NCBI GenBank assembly: GCA_963738325.1
Contig: CAVTWD010000001.1
Location: 1,240,001-1,304,000, forward strand
Reading direction: 5' to 3'
DNA: 64,000 nucleotides
Source: CAVTWD01 sp963738325
GTDB taxonomy: Bacteria; Actinomycetota; Acidimicrobiia; Acidimicrobiales; Ilumatobacteraceae
The translations under genes and the position numbers were made by a program. Under the pieces are notes generated by a model, which did not search any database, was not told where the DNA came from, and worked only from the letters and a program-made list of their open reading frames with translations. Positions 43,871 to 54,093 of the stretch are shown in pieces; within the stretch, counting starts at the first letter, position 1, and each line of letters starts with the position of its first letter.

Positions 43871-44131
43871 GTGACCATCACCTTCGAACTGCCCGCGTTC
43901 GTCGGTGCGTCGCTGGCCTGTGTGTGCGGCGACTTCAACCTGTGGTCCCCTCATGCCCATCCGATGTTGCCGCGTCCGGAGGGTCGGTTCGAGTTGTCGC
44001 TGTTACTCGAGCGCGGCCGCGACTACCGCTTCCGGTACCTGCTCGACAACGGGCGCTGGGAGAACGACTGGGCCGCCGACCGCTACGAGCCCAACGTGTA
44101 CGGAGGCAGCGACAGCGTCGTGTCGACCTGA
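43871..44131 (+). CDS. Small CBM48-like (isoamylase early-set) glycogen-binding protein
   Basis: An 86-residue single-domain protein: TITFELPAFVGASLACVCGD, FNLWSPHAHPM and ERGRDYRFRYLLDNGRWEND match the early-set domain of glycogen-branching and AMPK-beta proteins. GTG 43871 is the natural start. Free-standing CBM48 proteins of this size occur in several actinobacteria and proteobacteria; they probably bind glycogen or another alpha-glucan. It overlaps the 3' end of the histidine kinase by 49 bases (convergent). Confidence 0.8.
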   Translation: MTITFELPAFVGASLACVCGDFNLWSPHAHPMLPRPEGRFELSLLLERGRDYRFRYLLDNGRWENDWAADRYEPNVYGGSDSVVST

Positions 44132-45613
44132 TCGCCCGGCGCGTCTTCCCCATGCCCGGCGCTCGCCGCGGGCTCGGTCGAGCGGGACTTGCGAGCTCGC
44201 GGCGCCGGCCGAGCGTCGTCCGCCCGCCGGTGCCCGCTGGTGCCCGTGGCCTTCGCACCCTCCCCGTCCGGTGAAGACAGCGGCAGGCTGAACCCGATGG
44301 CCGCGCCCCCACCAGGCCGGTTCCCCGCGAAGACCGTGCCGCCGTGGCCCTCGGCCACCGCTCGCACGATGGAGAGGCCGAGGCCCGAGCCCGGGCGGCT
44401 CCGCGCCGCCACCGCTCGGTAGAAGCGGTCGAACACGTGGGCCACGTCGTCCGGGGCGAGCCCGGGGCCTCGGTCGAGGACTTCGACCCGGCCGTGGCGG
44501 ACCACCACCTCGATGGGCTCGCTGTCCTGGGTCGAACTTGGCCGTGTTGTCGAGGAGATTCGACAGCGCCCGTTCGAGCGCCAAGGGGCGGCCGCGGACG
44601 GTCGAGGCATCGGCGTCGACCGTGACCGTGCGGCCGCTCCGGCGCTGCGCTCGCATCGCCACCCGTCGCGCCAGCTCGCCCAAGACGACGGTTTCCTCGG
44701 GTTCGTCACCTCTGGTCTCGGTGGCCAGCTCCACGAGCTCGTTGACCATGTCGGTGAGCTCGCGCGTCTCGCTGTCGAGATCATCGAGCAAGTGCCCGCG
44801 GTCCTGCTCGCTCAGCCGGTCGTAGTGGCGTAGCACCGAGATGTTGGTGCGCAGGCTGGTGAGTGGCGTGCGCAGCTCGTGCCCGGCGTCCTGCACGAGG
44901 CGCTGCTGGTCGTCCTTCGAGCGCGCCAACGCGGCGAGCATGCCGTTGAAGGCCGCGCCCAGGCGGCCGGCCTCGTCCTGCCCTTGCACGGGGACGTCCA
45001 CGTCGAGGCGACCCGTGGCTTCGACCTCCTCCGCCGCGCTCGTCAGGCGGACCAACCGTCGGGTGAGCCGGCGGGCGACGAGCCAACCGAGCAAGGCCGC
45101 CCCGACGACGACGAGCACGACCGCGAGGATCGTACGGTTCCGCAGCGAGTCGAGCAGCCGGCCGTTCTCGGCCAGGCTGCGGGCCACTTGGATGGCCCCC
45201 GGGTCACCGAAGAAGGGCGCCGTCACCATGCGGTAGCGCTCCCCGCCCGTCGTGGTGAAGGTCCGGTACAGCGCCGGCCCCGCCCCGGCGCGGGCGAGGG
45301 TGGCCTCCTGGGCGTCGACGGGGAGGCCACCCGTGGTGGACGACGCCGACGCCGTCCCGTCGGGCCGGAGCACCTGCACCTCGACCAGACCGTAGCTCGG
45401 AGGCAGATCGTGACCACCGAGGCGGGTGTCGCGCCCTGTCCGGTCGTCGAGGTCGGGCCGGACCTGGAGGGTCTGGACGGTCTCGGCCAGTGAGCGGTCG
45501 ACCTCGGCGTCCAACCGGCTGGCGGTGGCCCGGTAGCTGAACCAGCCGATCGAGACCGTGGCCAGCGCGACCAGGAACACCAGCCCGGCCACCAGCTTGG
45601 TTCGCAGGCTCAC
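44083..45613 (-). CDS. Sensor histidine kinase, MprB-like, one frameshift
   Basis: Reading from 45613: an N-terminal TM helix (LVAGLVFLVALATVSIGWF), a periplasmic sensor domain and a second TM (ILAVVLVVVGAALLGWLVA). Then come a HAMP domain, the H-box DAGHELRTPLTSLR and the N-box NLLDNTAKFDP. Near 44533 the frame changes and the ATPase domain continues as SEPIEVVVRHGRVEVLDRGP, DVAHVFDRFYRAVAA and GSGLGLSIVRAVAEGHGG, ending at 44083 with a disordered tail. An extra G in CCAGGACAGC explains it. It overlaps the response-regulator stop as ATGA, forming a two-component operon. Confidence 0.85.
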
Positions 45614-46299
45614 GACGTTCGCACCGTGTAGCCCACCCCGCGGACGGTGTGGATCAACTTGTCCTCGCCGGGACCCTCGATCTTGCGCCGGAGGTAGCTG
45701 ATGTAGACGGCGAGGTTCTTCGAATCGGGGCCGAAGTCGTAGCCCCAGATCCGGTCGTAGATGGTGGAATGGTCGAGGACGATCCCGGCGTTACGCATGA
45801 GCAACTCGAGCAGATCGAACTCGGTCTTCGACAGCTCGATCTCGCGCTCGCCACGCCACACTCGCCGCGCCGCCGGGTCGAGGCGGAGATCGGCGACCTG
45901 CACGATGCCGTCCGCTTGCGCATCGCCGTCGGCGCGCGAGCGCCGCAAGAGCGCCCGCAGCCGCGCCAGGAGCTCTTCGAGGTCGAAGGGCTTGGACAGG
46001 TAGTCGTCGGCGCCGGCGTCGAGGCCGGCCACCCGATCGGAGGTCTCGGTGCGAGCGGTCAGCATGAGGATGGGCGTGCGGTCACGTTCCGCCCTCAGCA
46101 CCCGGCAGACCGTGAGCCCGTCCACGCCGGGCATCATGATGTCGAGCACGAGCACGTCGACCGGGTCGCGCCGCGCCACCGACAGCGCATCGGCCCCGTC
46201 CGGCACCGTCAACACGTCGTAACCCTCGAGTTCGAGGGCGCGTGCGAACGCGGCCCGGATCGCCCGATCGTCGTCGGCCACCAGCACCCGGCCGGCCAT
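45610..46299 (-). CDS. OmpR-family response regulator, MprA-like
   Basis: A 229-residue two-component regulator: receiver with acidic pair (LVADDDRAIRAAFARALELE), phospho-Asp in VLVLDIMMPGVDG, the KP motif in YLSKPFDLEE, and an OmpR winged helix ending SYLRRKIEGPGEDKLIHTVR. Start taken at the second in-frame ATG (46299), MAGRVLVADDD; ATG 46320 adds seven residues. It precedes the MprB-like kinase on the minus strand. MprA/B of mycobacteria responds to envelope stress; the same role here is by similarity. Confidence 0.9.
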   Translation of the reverse strand: MAGRVLVADDDRAIRAAFARALELEGYDVLTVPDGADALSVARRDPVDVLVLDIMMPGVDGLTVCRVLRAERDRTPILMLTARTETSDRVAGLDAGADDYLSKPFDLEELLARLRALLRRSRADGDAQADGIVQVADLRLDPAARRVWRGEREIELSKTEFDLLELLMRNAGIVLDHSTIYDRIWGYDFGPDSKNLAVYISYLRRKIEGPGEDKLIHTVRGVGYTVRTS

Positions 46300-46347
46300 C
46301 CCGCCATCGTGGCGCATCAACGTGAGAGAGCGGTTAGAAGGCGCAGG

Positions 46348-47115
46348 TCAGCGCCCCGGAGGCCCGGCCGCGGTGTGCCGGGTGCGCGGCGGGTCGACCG
46401 CCCACGGCGCGGCCCGGCCCCACCGCCCCTCGTACACGAGCTCGCCGAGCGGGCGCCGGCGCACCGGTCCGTGCCGGCCCCGCGGGCGGCCCAGCGTGAT
46501 GGTGGCCGCGATGGCGGCGTCGTCGGGGATGGCGAGCAGGGCCCGCAGCTCAGCTTCCACGAAGTGATGGAAACCGGTCATGACGCCGCCGTAGCCGAGG
46601 GCGCGCGCGGCCAGCAGCAGGTTCTGGCAGGCGGGGTAGACCGAGGCCCCTTCACTCGGGTGCGGCGGCCGGTAGCGCACGAGAGCCGGCAGCACCAGCA
46701 CCGGGACCTCGTCGAAGTGGTCGACATACTCCTCCATGGCCCGCGCCATGCGGGCCTTCGGCGAATCGGCCCGGCCACCGGTGCCCTCGTCGTAGCGGTC
46801 CGTCCTGCGCTTGGCCGACCACGCCTGGCGAGCCGCGCCGCCGATGAGTCGCTTCGCCTCGCGGGCCTCCGCTCCGTCGGTGAGGACGAGGAAACGGAAG
46901 GGCTGGCGATTCGATCCGCTCGGGGCGCGGGTGGCGGCGAAGAGGATGTCGCGCAGAACGGCGTCGGGGATCGGCTCCGGCAGGTAACGGCGGATGGCGC
47001 GGGTCGTCGCCATCCCTTCGAGCAGACCGACGACGTCGTCGGCCACGGCCACTGCGGACAGCTCGTCGCCCGCGGGCTCCCCGTCGGCCGCTTCGACATC
47101 GTGGGGCGCCGGCAT
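46348..47115 (-). CDS. Nitroreductase-family protein
   Basis: A 255-residue FMN enzyme. TTRAIRRYLPEPIPDAVLRD and TRAPSGSNRQPFRFLVLTD are the FMN-binding motifs; ACQNLLLAARALGYGGVMTG is the late signature. Members reduce nitro compounds, quinones or activated alkenes with NAD(P)H, and some split aromatic or deiodinate substrates. N-terminal ~40 residues are Ala/Asp-rich linker-like; ATG 47115 is not certain. It neighbours an ABM protein and the benzoyl-CoA cluster. Confidence 0.85.
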   Translation of the reverse strand: MPAPHDVEAADGEPAGDELSAVAVADDVVGLLEGMATTRAIRRYLPEPIPDAVLRDILFAATRAPSGSNRQPFRFLVLTDGAEAREAKRLIGGAARQAWSAKRRTDRYDEGTGGRADSPKARMARAMEEYVDHFDEVPVLVLPALVRYRPPHPSEGASVYPACQNLLLAARALGYGGVMTGFHHFVEAELRALLAIPDDAAIAATITLGRPRGRHGPVRRRPLGELVYEGRWGRAAPWAVDPPRTRHTAAGPPGR

Positions 47116-47159
47116 CAGGCGAGTCTAGGAGTCGCCCCGAGGACGTCCCCTTCGCCCCT

Positions 47160-47564
47160 TCACCGCAGCGGCACCCACCAGTCCTGGACGCTCACCGGGT
47201 GACGGGCGAAGGCGTCGGCTTCGACGTCGGTGGCGGCGTCCCGCAAGGCCAAGCCCTCGGTGGCCACGAGCGGCGAGGCCCCCTGCACGGGATCGACCCA
47301 TTCGAGGTGGATCTCCTCGAACATCTCGCGGAACTGCGGTGCCGCGCTCACATGGTGATCGCTCGCCTGATGGTTGACGAACCCGGCGTAGTCGTCGAAG
47401 GACTCGAGGGCGTAGTAGGTCCGCTCCTCGGCTCCCCGCCAGTACTCGTAGCGGCGGAGCGTCGCCTCCGTCGTGTGAGAGGCGGCGTACATGTCGCGGG
47501 CGAGTCGTTCGAAGCGAGCTTCCGTCCCCGGTCGCACCCGGATGTGCACGAGGGCTGTAGCCAT
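47160..47564 (-). CDS. ABM-domain protein
   Basis: A 134-residue protein with HIRVRPGTEARFERLARDMY and ALESFDDYAGFVNHQASDHH, typical antibiotic-biosynthesis-monooxygenase fold segments, plus a C-terminal extension (VSVQDWWVPLR). ATG 47564 is the start. It lies divergent from boxC with 142 bases between, so it may share regulation with the benzoate cluster. Precise chemistry unknown. Confidence 0.75.
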   Translation of the reverse strand: MATALVHIRVRPGTEARFERLARDMYAASHTTEATLRRYEYWRGAEERTYYALESFDDYAGFVNHQASDHHVSAAPQFREMFEEIHLEWVDPVQGASPLVATEGLALRDAATDVEADAFARHPVSVQDWWVPLR

Positions 47565-47706
47565 CCTCAGGCCCCCGGATCGGTGGAACGGGCGGTGGCG
47601 GACACGGCTGACCTCCCTGCGACAGCGGGCACCAACCGGCGACCGTAGGGGTCCGGGCGCGGCCTCGGCCAACTCGGGCGAGCGGCCCGTCGCTACGCTC
47701 GTTCGC

Positions 47707-49375
<1,669 letters not shown>

Positions 49376-49378
49376 ACG

Positions 49379-50785
49379 ATGGATGTCGACTACGAAGCGC
49401 GCATCCCGAACAACGTGAACCTGGCCGGCGACGCGCGCCTCCAGCGGGCGCTCGAGTCCTGGCAGCCGCGCTTCCTCGCCTGGTGGCGCGAGCTGGGGCC
49501 GACGGTGTTCCAGGACAAGCCGGTGTACCTGCGCACCGCAGTGGGCATCGGGCAGGAGGGATGGGCGCACTTCGACTACGTGAAGGCCCCCGACTACCGC
49601 TGGGGCATCTTCCTGGCCGAGCCCGAAACCAACCGCCGCATCGCCTTCGGCGACCACCGCGGCGAGCCTGCCTGGCAGTCCGTGCCCGGCGAGCACCGCG
49701 CCGACCTACGCCGCCTACTCGTGGTGCAGGGTGACACCGAGCCGGCTTCCGTGGAGCAGCAACGCCAACTCGGCCGGAGCGCACCGAGCCTGTACGACCT
49801 GCGCAACCTCTTCCAGATCAACGTGGAGGAAGGCCGGCACCTGTGGGCCATGGTGTACCTCCTCCACGCCTTCTTCGGGCGCGACGGCCGCGAGGAGGCC
49901 GACGCCATGCTCGAGCGCCACTCGGGCGACGTCGACCGCCCCCGCATCCTCGGGGCCTTCAACGAGCCCACCGACGACTGGCTCTCGTTCTTCCTGTTCA
50001 CCTACTTCACCGACCGCGACGGGAAGTTCCAGCTGGCGACACTGCGCGAGTCGGCCTTCGACCCGCTCAGCCGCACGTGCGACTTCATGCTGAAGGAGGA
50101 GGCCCACCACATGTTCGTCGGGGCCACGGGCGTCACCCGCGTGCTCGAGCGCACCGCCGAGCTGATGCGCGAGCACGACACCGACGACGTCGCCCCGTTC
50201 GGCGGGATCAACGTCGACACCGTGCAGCGCTACCTCAACTTCCACTACAGCGTGTCGCTCGACCTGTTCGGCAGCGAGGTGTCGACCAACGCGGGCAACT
50301 ACTTCACCGCGGGTTTGAAGGGGCGGTTCCACGAGACCGAGCGGGCCGACGACCATCAACTGCGCCGCGCCACCGCGATGGTGGAGGAGGTTCGTGACGG
50401 TGCGGTGACGACTCGCGAGGTCGACGCGCTCACCGCCCTCAACACCGACCTTCGCGACCAGTACACGGCCGACTGCCAGAAGGGCGTGAACCGCTGGAAC
50501 CGCGCGCTGTCCGGGCTCGGGGTCGAGCTGCGACTCCCCCACATCGGGTTCCACCGCCGGGTCGGTGCGTTCGCCAGCCACCACGTGAGCCCCGACGGTC
50601 GCCTGCTCGACGCCGCCGCCTGGGAGCAACTCCAGCCGTCGGTACTCCCCACCGACCATGACCGCGCCCACGTGGCGTCGCTGATGGTCCCCGTGAGCCA
50701 GCCCGGGCAGTTCGCCGGCTGGCTGGCCCCGCCCGCGACCGGCATCAACACCAAGCCCGTGGACTTCGAGTACGTGAGGATTTAG
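49379..50785 (+). CDS. boxB: Benzoyl-CoA 2,3-epoxidase subunit BoxB
   Basis: A 468-residue di-iron oxygenase. The metal ligands are visible in NVEEGRHLWAM (E150, E151, H154) and KEEAHHMF (E240, E241, H243, H244), with the N-terminal RIPNNVNLAGDARLQRALE and C-terminal KPVDFEYVRI typical of BoxB. With the reductase BoxA it epoxidises benzoyl-CoA using O2 and NADPH; boxA is not in the window. Start ATG 49379 follows the boxC stop by three bases with AGGGTG as ribosome-binding site. A hairpin terminator starts directly after the stop. Confidence 0.95.
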   Translation: MDVDYEARIPNNVNLAGDARLQRALESWQPRFLAWWRELGPTVFQDKPVYLRTAVGIGQEGWAHFDYVKAPDYRWGIFLAEPETNRRIAFGDHRGEPAWQSVPGEHRADLRRLLVVQGDTEPASVEQQRQLGRSAPSLYDLRNLFQINVEEGRHLWAMVYLLHAFFGRDGREEADAMLERHSGDVDRPRILGAFNEPTDDWLSFFLFTYFTDRDGKFQLATLRESAFDPLSRTCDFMLKEEAHHMFVGATGVTRVLERTAELMREHDTDDVAPFGGINVDTVQRYLNFHYSVSLDLFGSEVSTNAGNYFTAGLKGRFHETERADDHQLRRATAMVEEVRDGAVTTREVDALTALNTDLRDQYTADCQKGVNRWNRALSGLGVELRLPHIGFHRRVGAFASHHVSPDGRLLDAAAWEQLQPSVLPTDHDRAHVASLMVPVSQPGQFAGWLAPPATGINTKPVDFEYVRI

Positions 50786-50815
50786 CGAAGGGGGGAGGAG
50801 ACCTTCCCCCCTTCG
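50786..50815 (+). terminator. Terminator after boxB
   Basis: CGAAGGGGGGA (50786-50796) pairs perfectly with TCCCCCCTTCG (50805-50815) across an 8-base loop, starting on the base after the boxB stop. It separates boxC-boxB from the amidohydrolase gene 107 bases further on. Confidence 0.7.
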
Positions 50816-50921
50816 GAACCCCCCATCCGACGAACTCCGCTCACCCAGCGAAGCCGGATCGAGCTCCGTACGAGGGCTCGTCGCAGCATCGCGGGCTGGG
50901 GCTCCCGAGTAGAACTAGGGG

Positions 50922-51773
50922 ATGATCGACGGCATGCCGGTCGTGGACGTCCACATCCACGCCGCCCGCCGCACAACCCTCAAGGTGGGGGTGCGCGACT
51001 GGGCGCCGTTCGGTTCGTTGGACGACCTCTACGATCCCGACGGCACCATCAACCCCGGCCGCTTCGACGCCCTGCTGGAGCAGGAGGGGATCGACGTCGG
51101 TCTGCTCCTCTGCGAGTACTCGCCTCGGGTCACCGGCATCCAATCGATCGAGGACAACCTCGCGCTCGTGGCCTACAACTCGCAGCGGTTCCGCACGTTC
51201 GCCGCCATCAACCCCCACTACCACTACCCCGTGGATCATGAGCTGGAGCGCCAGATCGAGCTCGGCGCCGTGGCCCTCAAGATCCATCCCGTCCACGCCG
51301 GCTGCTCGGTGAGCGACGCGTCGCTTTTCCCCGCGTACGAAGTGTGCCGCCGCCACGGCCTCCCGGTGGTCGTCCACTGCGGCACCTCGGTCTTCCCCGG
51401 CGCTCTCAACCGGTTCGCCGACCCGGTCCACGTCGACGAGGTCGTCCAGTGCTTCTCCGACGTGCACTGGGTGCTGGCCCACGGCGGGCGCGGCTGGTGG
51501 TACGACGCCGCCGCGTTCCTGGCCCTGGCCCGGCCGAACGTGTGGATCGAGCTGTCGGGCCTGCCTCCGAAGCGGCTGCCCGAGTACTACGCCCGCCACG
51601 ATCTCGAGCGGCTCATGACCAAGGCCATCTTCGGAACCGACTGGCCGGGATCGCCCGGCTTCCGTCACAACGTCGAGGGGGTGAGCGCGTTGGGCCTGCG
51701 CGACGCCACCTTGGAGCGGGTGTTGTGGCGGAACGCGAACGAGATCTACCGGCTCGGCCTGGAGGGCGCGTGA
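50922..51773 (+). CDS. Amidohydrolase (TIM-barrel, Amidohydro_2 type)
   Basis: A 283-residue metal-dependent hydrolase/decarboxylase fold: VVDVHIHAAR carries the first His-x-His, ALKIHPVHAG a further His, VVVHCGTSVF another, and FGTDWPGS the C-terminal Asp. The family covers aromatic-acid decarboxylases and lactone hydrolases. It sits between boxB and the CoA-ligase gene, whose ATG overlaps its stop (TGATG, 51771-51775), so it belongs to the benzoate operon or a neighbouring one. A role in handling an aromatic precursor is inferred. Confidence 0.85.
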   Translation: MIDGMPVVDVHIHAARRTTLKVGVRDWAPFGSLDDLYDPDGTINPGRFDALLEQEGIDVGLLLCEYSPRVTGIQSIEDNLALVAYNSQRFRTFAAINPHYHYPVDHELERQIELGAVALKIHPVHAGCSVSDASLFPAYEVCRRHGLPVVVHCGTSVFPGALNRFADPVHVDEVVQCFSDVHWVLAHGGRGWWYDAAAFLALARPNVWIELSGLPPKRLPEYYARHDLERLMTKAIFGTDWPGSPGFRHNVEGVSALGLRDATLERVLWRNANEIYRLGLEGA

Positions 51774-53278
51774 TGCCTGTCAGCTACAACGCGTGCGTCG
51801 ACCTCCTCGACGCCAACGTGACCCGCGGCCGGGGCGATCACGTCGCCGTCGTGAGCCGGCGCGGCTCCGTGACCTACGCCGAGCTCCTCGATCAGGTGCG
51901 GGCGGCGGCCACCGGCCTGCGGGTGCTGGGCGTACAACCCGAACAACGGGTGGCCATGGTCATGCTCGATGCGATCGAGTTCTACGTGGTGTTCCTGGCC
52001 GCGTCGCGCATCGGTGCCGTGCCCGCCCCCGTCAACCCGCTCCTGCCCGGCCGTGACATCGGCGGGATCGTCGCCAGCAGCCGCGCTCGCGTCCTCGTCG
52101 CGTCCGCCCAGCGGGCCAGCGAGCTCGATGCGATTCGCAGCGGCGCCCCCGAGCTCGTCCACGTCGTGCTGACCGAATCGCCCGACTGGGACGCCCTCGT
52201 CGCCGGCGATCGCAACGGCGACCCGGCGCCGACCTGGGACGAGTCACCCGGGTTCTGGCTGTGCACATCGGGGTCCACCGGCGCCCCGAAGCTCGCCATG
52301 CACCGCCACATCGACCTGCGGGTCACCGCGGACACCTACGGGGCCGGCGTGCTCCGGGTGCGCCCGGAGGACGTCTGCTACTCGGTCGGCCCGCTCTTCC
52401 ACGCCTACGGCCTGGGCAACGCCATGACGTTCCCGTTCTCGGTGGGCGCGACCGCGGTAGTCGAGCTGGTCCGCCCGCCAACCCCGGCGCTGGTCGCCGA
52501 GGTCTGCGCCACGTTCGCTCCGACCCTCTTCTTCTGCATTCCCACCTTCTACGCCGCGCTGGCCGCCGCCGAGCTGCCCCGCGACACCTTCGCCTCGGTG
52601 CGGCTCGCGGTCTCTGCCGCCGAGCCGCTCCCTGCGGAGACCTTCCACCGCTTCCACGAGCGCTACGGCGTGCGCATCCTGGACGGCATCGGCTCCACCG
52701 AGCTGAGCCACATCTTCATCTCCAACACGCCCGACGCCATCCGCCCGGGCAGCTCGGGATGGCCGGTGCCGGGCTACGACGTCGCCCTCCTCGACGACGC
52801 GGGCGAACCGGTGGCCGACGAGCGCCCGGGCCACCTCCACGTGGGAGGCGCCTCGATGGCCACGGGCTACTGGTGCGCGGCCGAGGCGACCAAGCGCAGC
52901 TTCGTGGGCAGCCGCATGCGCACCGGCGACATGTACGAGCGGGGCAGTGACGGCGCCTACACGTATCTCGGCCGCAGCGACGACATGTTGCGGGTCGCGG
53001 GCGAGTGGGTCTCACCGGCGGAGGTCGAGGCGACGTTGATCGGTCACGCCGGCGTGCTGGAGGCCGCGGTCGTCGGCCAGGCCCTCGCCGCCGGTGGGCA
53101 GGCGCCCGTGGCCTACGTCGTAGCCACGCCGGGCGCCACGATCGACCCGGCCGAGCTCGAGGTGCTGTGCAAGGCGCAGCTGGCCGGCTTCAAGCGTCCG
53201 AAGCGCTACGTCGTGCTCGACGAGTTGCCCAAGACCGCAACGGGGAAGATCCAGCGGTACAAGTTGCGCGAGGGGTGA
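51773..53278 (+). CDS. Benzoate-CoA ligase-like AMP-binding enzyme
   Basis: A 501-residue ANL-superfamily enzyme. The P-loop motif LCTSGSTGAPKLAMHRH is preceded by the SVTYAELLDQVRAAATGLRV region, and VSPAEVEATLIGHAGVLEAA, PKTATGKIQRYKLREG supply the C-terminal hinge and catalytic Lys. Similarity to benzoate-CoA ligases is strong in YSVGPLFHAYGLGNAMTFPF and IGSTELSHIFISN. It would form benzoyl-CoA for BoxB/BoxC. Coupled translationally to the amidohydrolase. Confidence 0.87.
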   Translation: MPVSYNACVDLLDANVTRGRGDHVAVVSRRGSVTYAELLDQVRAAATGLRVLGVQPEQRVAMVMLDAIEFYVVFLAASRIGAVPAPVNPLLPGRDIGGIVASSRARVLVASAQRASELDAIRSGAPELVHVVLTESPDWDALVAGDRNGDPAPTWDESPGFWLCTSGSTGAPKLAMHRHIDLRVTADTYGAGVLRVRPEDVCYSVGPLFHAYGLGNAMTFPFSVGATAVVELVRPPTPALVAEVCATFAPTLFFCIPTFYAALAAAELPRDTFASVRLAVSAAEPLPAETFHRFHERYGVRILDGIGSTELSHIFISNTPDAIRPGSSGWPVPGYDVALLDDAGEPVADERPGHLHVGGASMATGYWCAAEATKRSFVGSRMRTGDMYERGSDGAYTYLGRSDDMLRVAGEWVSPAEVEATLIGHAGVLEAAVVGQALAAGGQAPVAYVVATPGATIDPAELEVLCKAQLAGFKRPKRYVVLDELPKTATGKIQRYKLREG

Positions 53279-53297
53279 CCGCGGCGCGCCTTCGGCG

Positions 53298-54059
53298 TCA
53301 TCTCCAGCGGACGCGCACGCGGTCACGGAACAGCTCGAGCACGCCGGCGTCGCCTTCGAGGTCGATGCGCTCGGTTCCGAGGCGGTTCCACAGCACCAGG
53401 AACACGTCCGACGCCGTGCCCGAGATGGTGGCGTCGGCCCCTTCGGCCACCCGCGTCGTCTCCACAGACTCGGGCCCGACGTGCACGGTCCAGGCCGCCG
53501 GATCGTCGCCGAGGCCGATGCCAAGAGTCCGCGCCCTGTCGGCGCGGAGGCGGACGCGCGGCCGGGTGATGAACGCGGTCACGAGCTCGTCGATGCCGTC
53601 GGCGCCGACCGCCGGGGTGAACGGCGTCGGGAACGGTCTGACGCCGCTGGCGGCCGACTCCGCGTCGACGCGGTGCACGCCCGTTTCGTGGGCCTGGCGG
53701 CGAGCCCAGTGGGCCAAGGGCGACGGCGCTTCCAGGAACGTGAAGCACTCCAGGTCGGCCGGGGCCGCTCGGAGCGCCTCGACCAGCGCGGCGTGACCCT
53801 GCCGGAACCAGGCCACCAGCTCGCCGTCCGGCGGCCAGCCGCCCACGAGCTCGGGCAGATCGACGTCCAGGGGCTCAGCCCGCTGCGCTTCGACGTAGGT
53901 GGCGGCCCAGCGATGGACACCCCCGAGGTGCTGCACCAGCTCGCGCAGTCGCCAGTCGGGGCATGTGGGAACGATGACGTCGAAGTCGGTGGTCTCGGCG
54001 ACCGCCGCGAAGCGATGGCCTTCCGCCTCGAGGGCGTCGATGAGATCGGGGACTTCCAC
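53298..54059 (-). CDS. Maleylpyruvate isomerase-family (mycothiol-dependent, DinB-like) protein
   Basis: A 253-residue protein. TCPDWRLRELVQHLGGVHRW holds the first metal-binding His and ARRQAHETGVHRVDAESAAS the His-x3-Glu/Asp type motif of mycothiol-dependent enzymes; a C-terminal SCP2-like domain (DVFLVLWNRLGTERIDLEGD) follows. Mycothiol use points to an actinobacterium. It may isomerise a cis-dienoate or act in thiol-dependent detoxification. Minus strand, converging with the CoA ligase. Confidence 0.87.
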   Translation of the reverse strand: MEVPDLIDALEAEGHRFAAVAETTDFDVIVPTCPDWRLRELVQHLGGVHRWAATYVEAQRAEPLDVDLPELVGGWPPDGELVAWFRQGHAALVEALRAAPADLECFTFLEAPSPLAHWARRQAHETGVHRVDAESAASGVRPFPTPFTPAVGADGIDELVTAFITRPRVRLRADRARTLGIGLGDDPAAWTVHVGPESVETTRVAEGADATISGTASDVFLVLWNRLGTERIDLEGDAGVLELFRDRVRVRWR

Positions 54060-54093
54060 GGTCGCCTCGTCCGCCGCTCGACAGCAGCCGCCG

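Noticed and set aside
45649..47202. Very long plus-strand frame over the response regulator and nitroreductase
   Set aside because: Entirely antisense to two confidently identified genes; high-GC third-position bias keeps it open.
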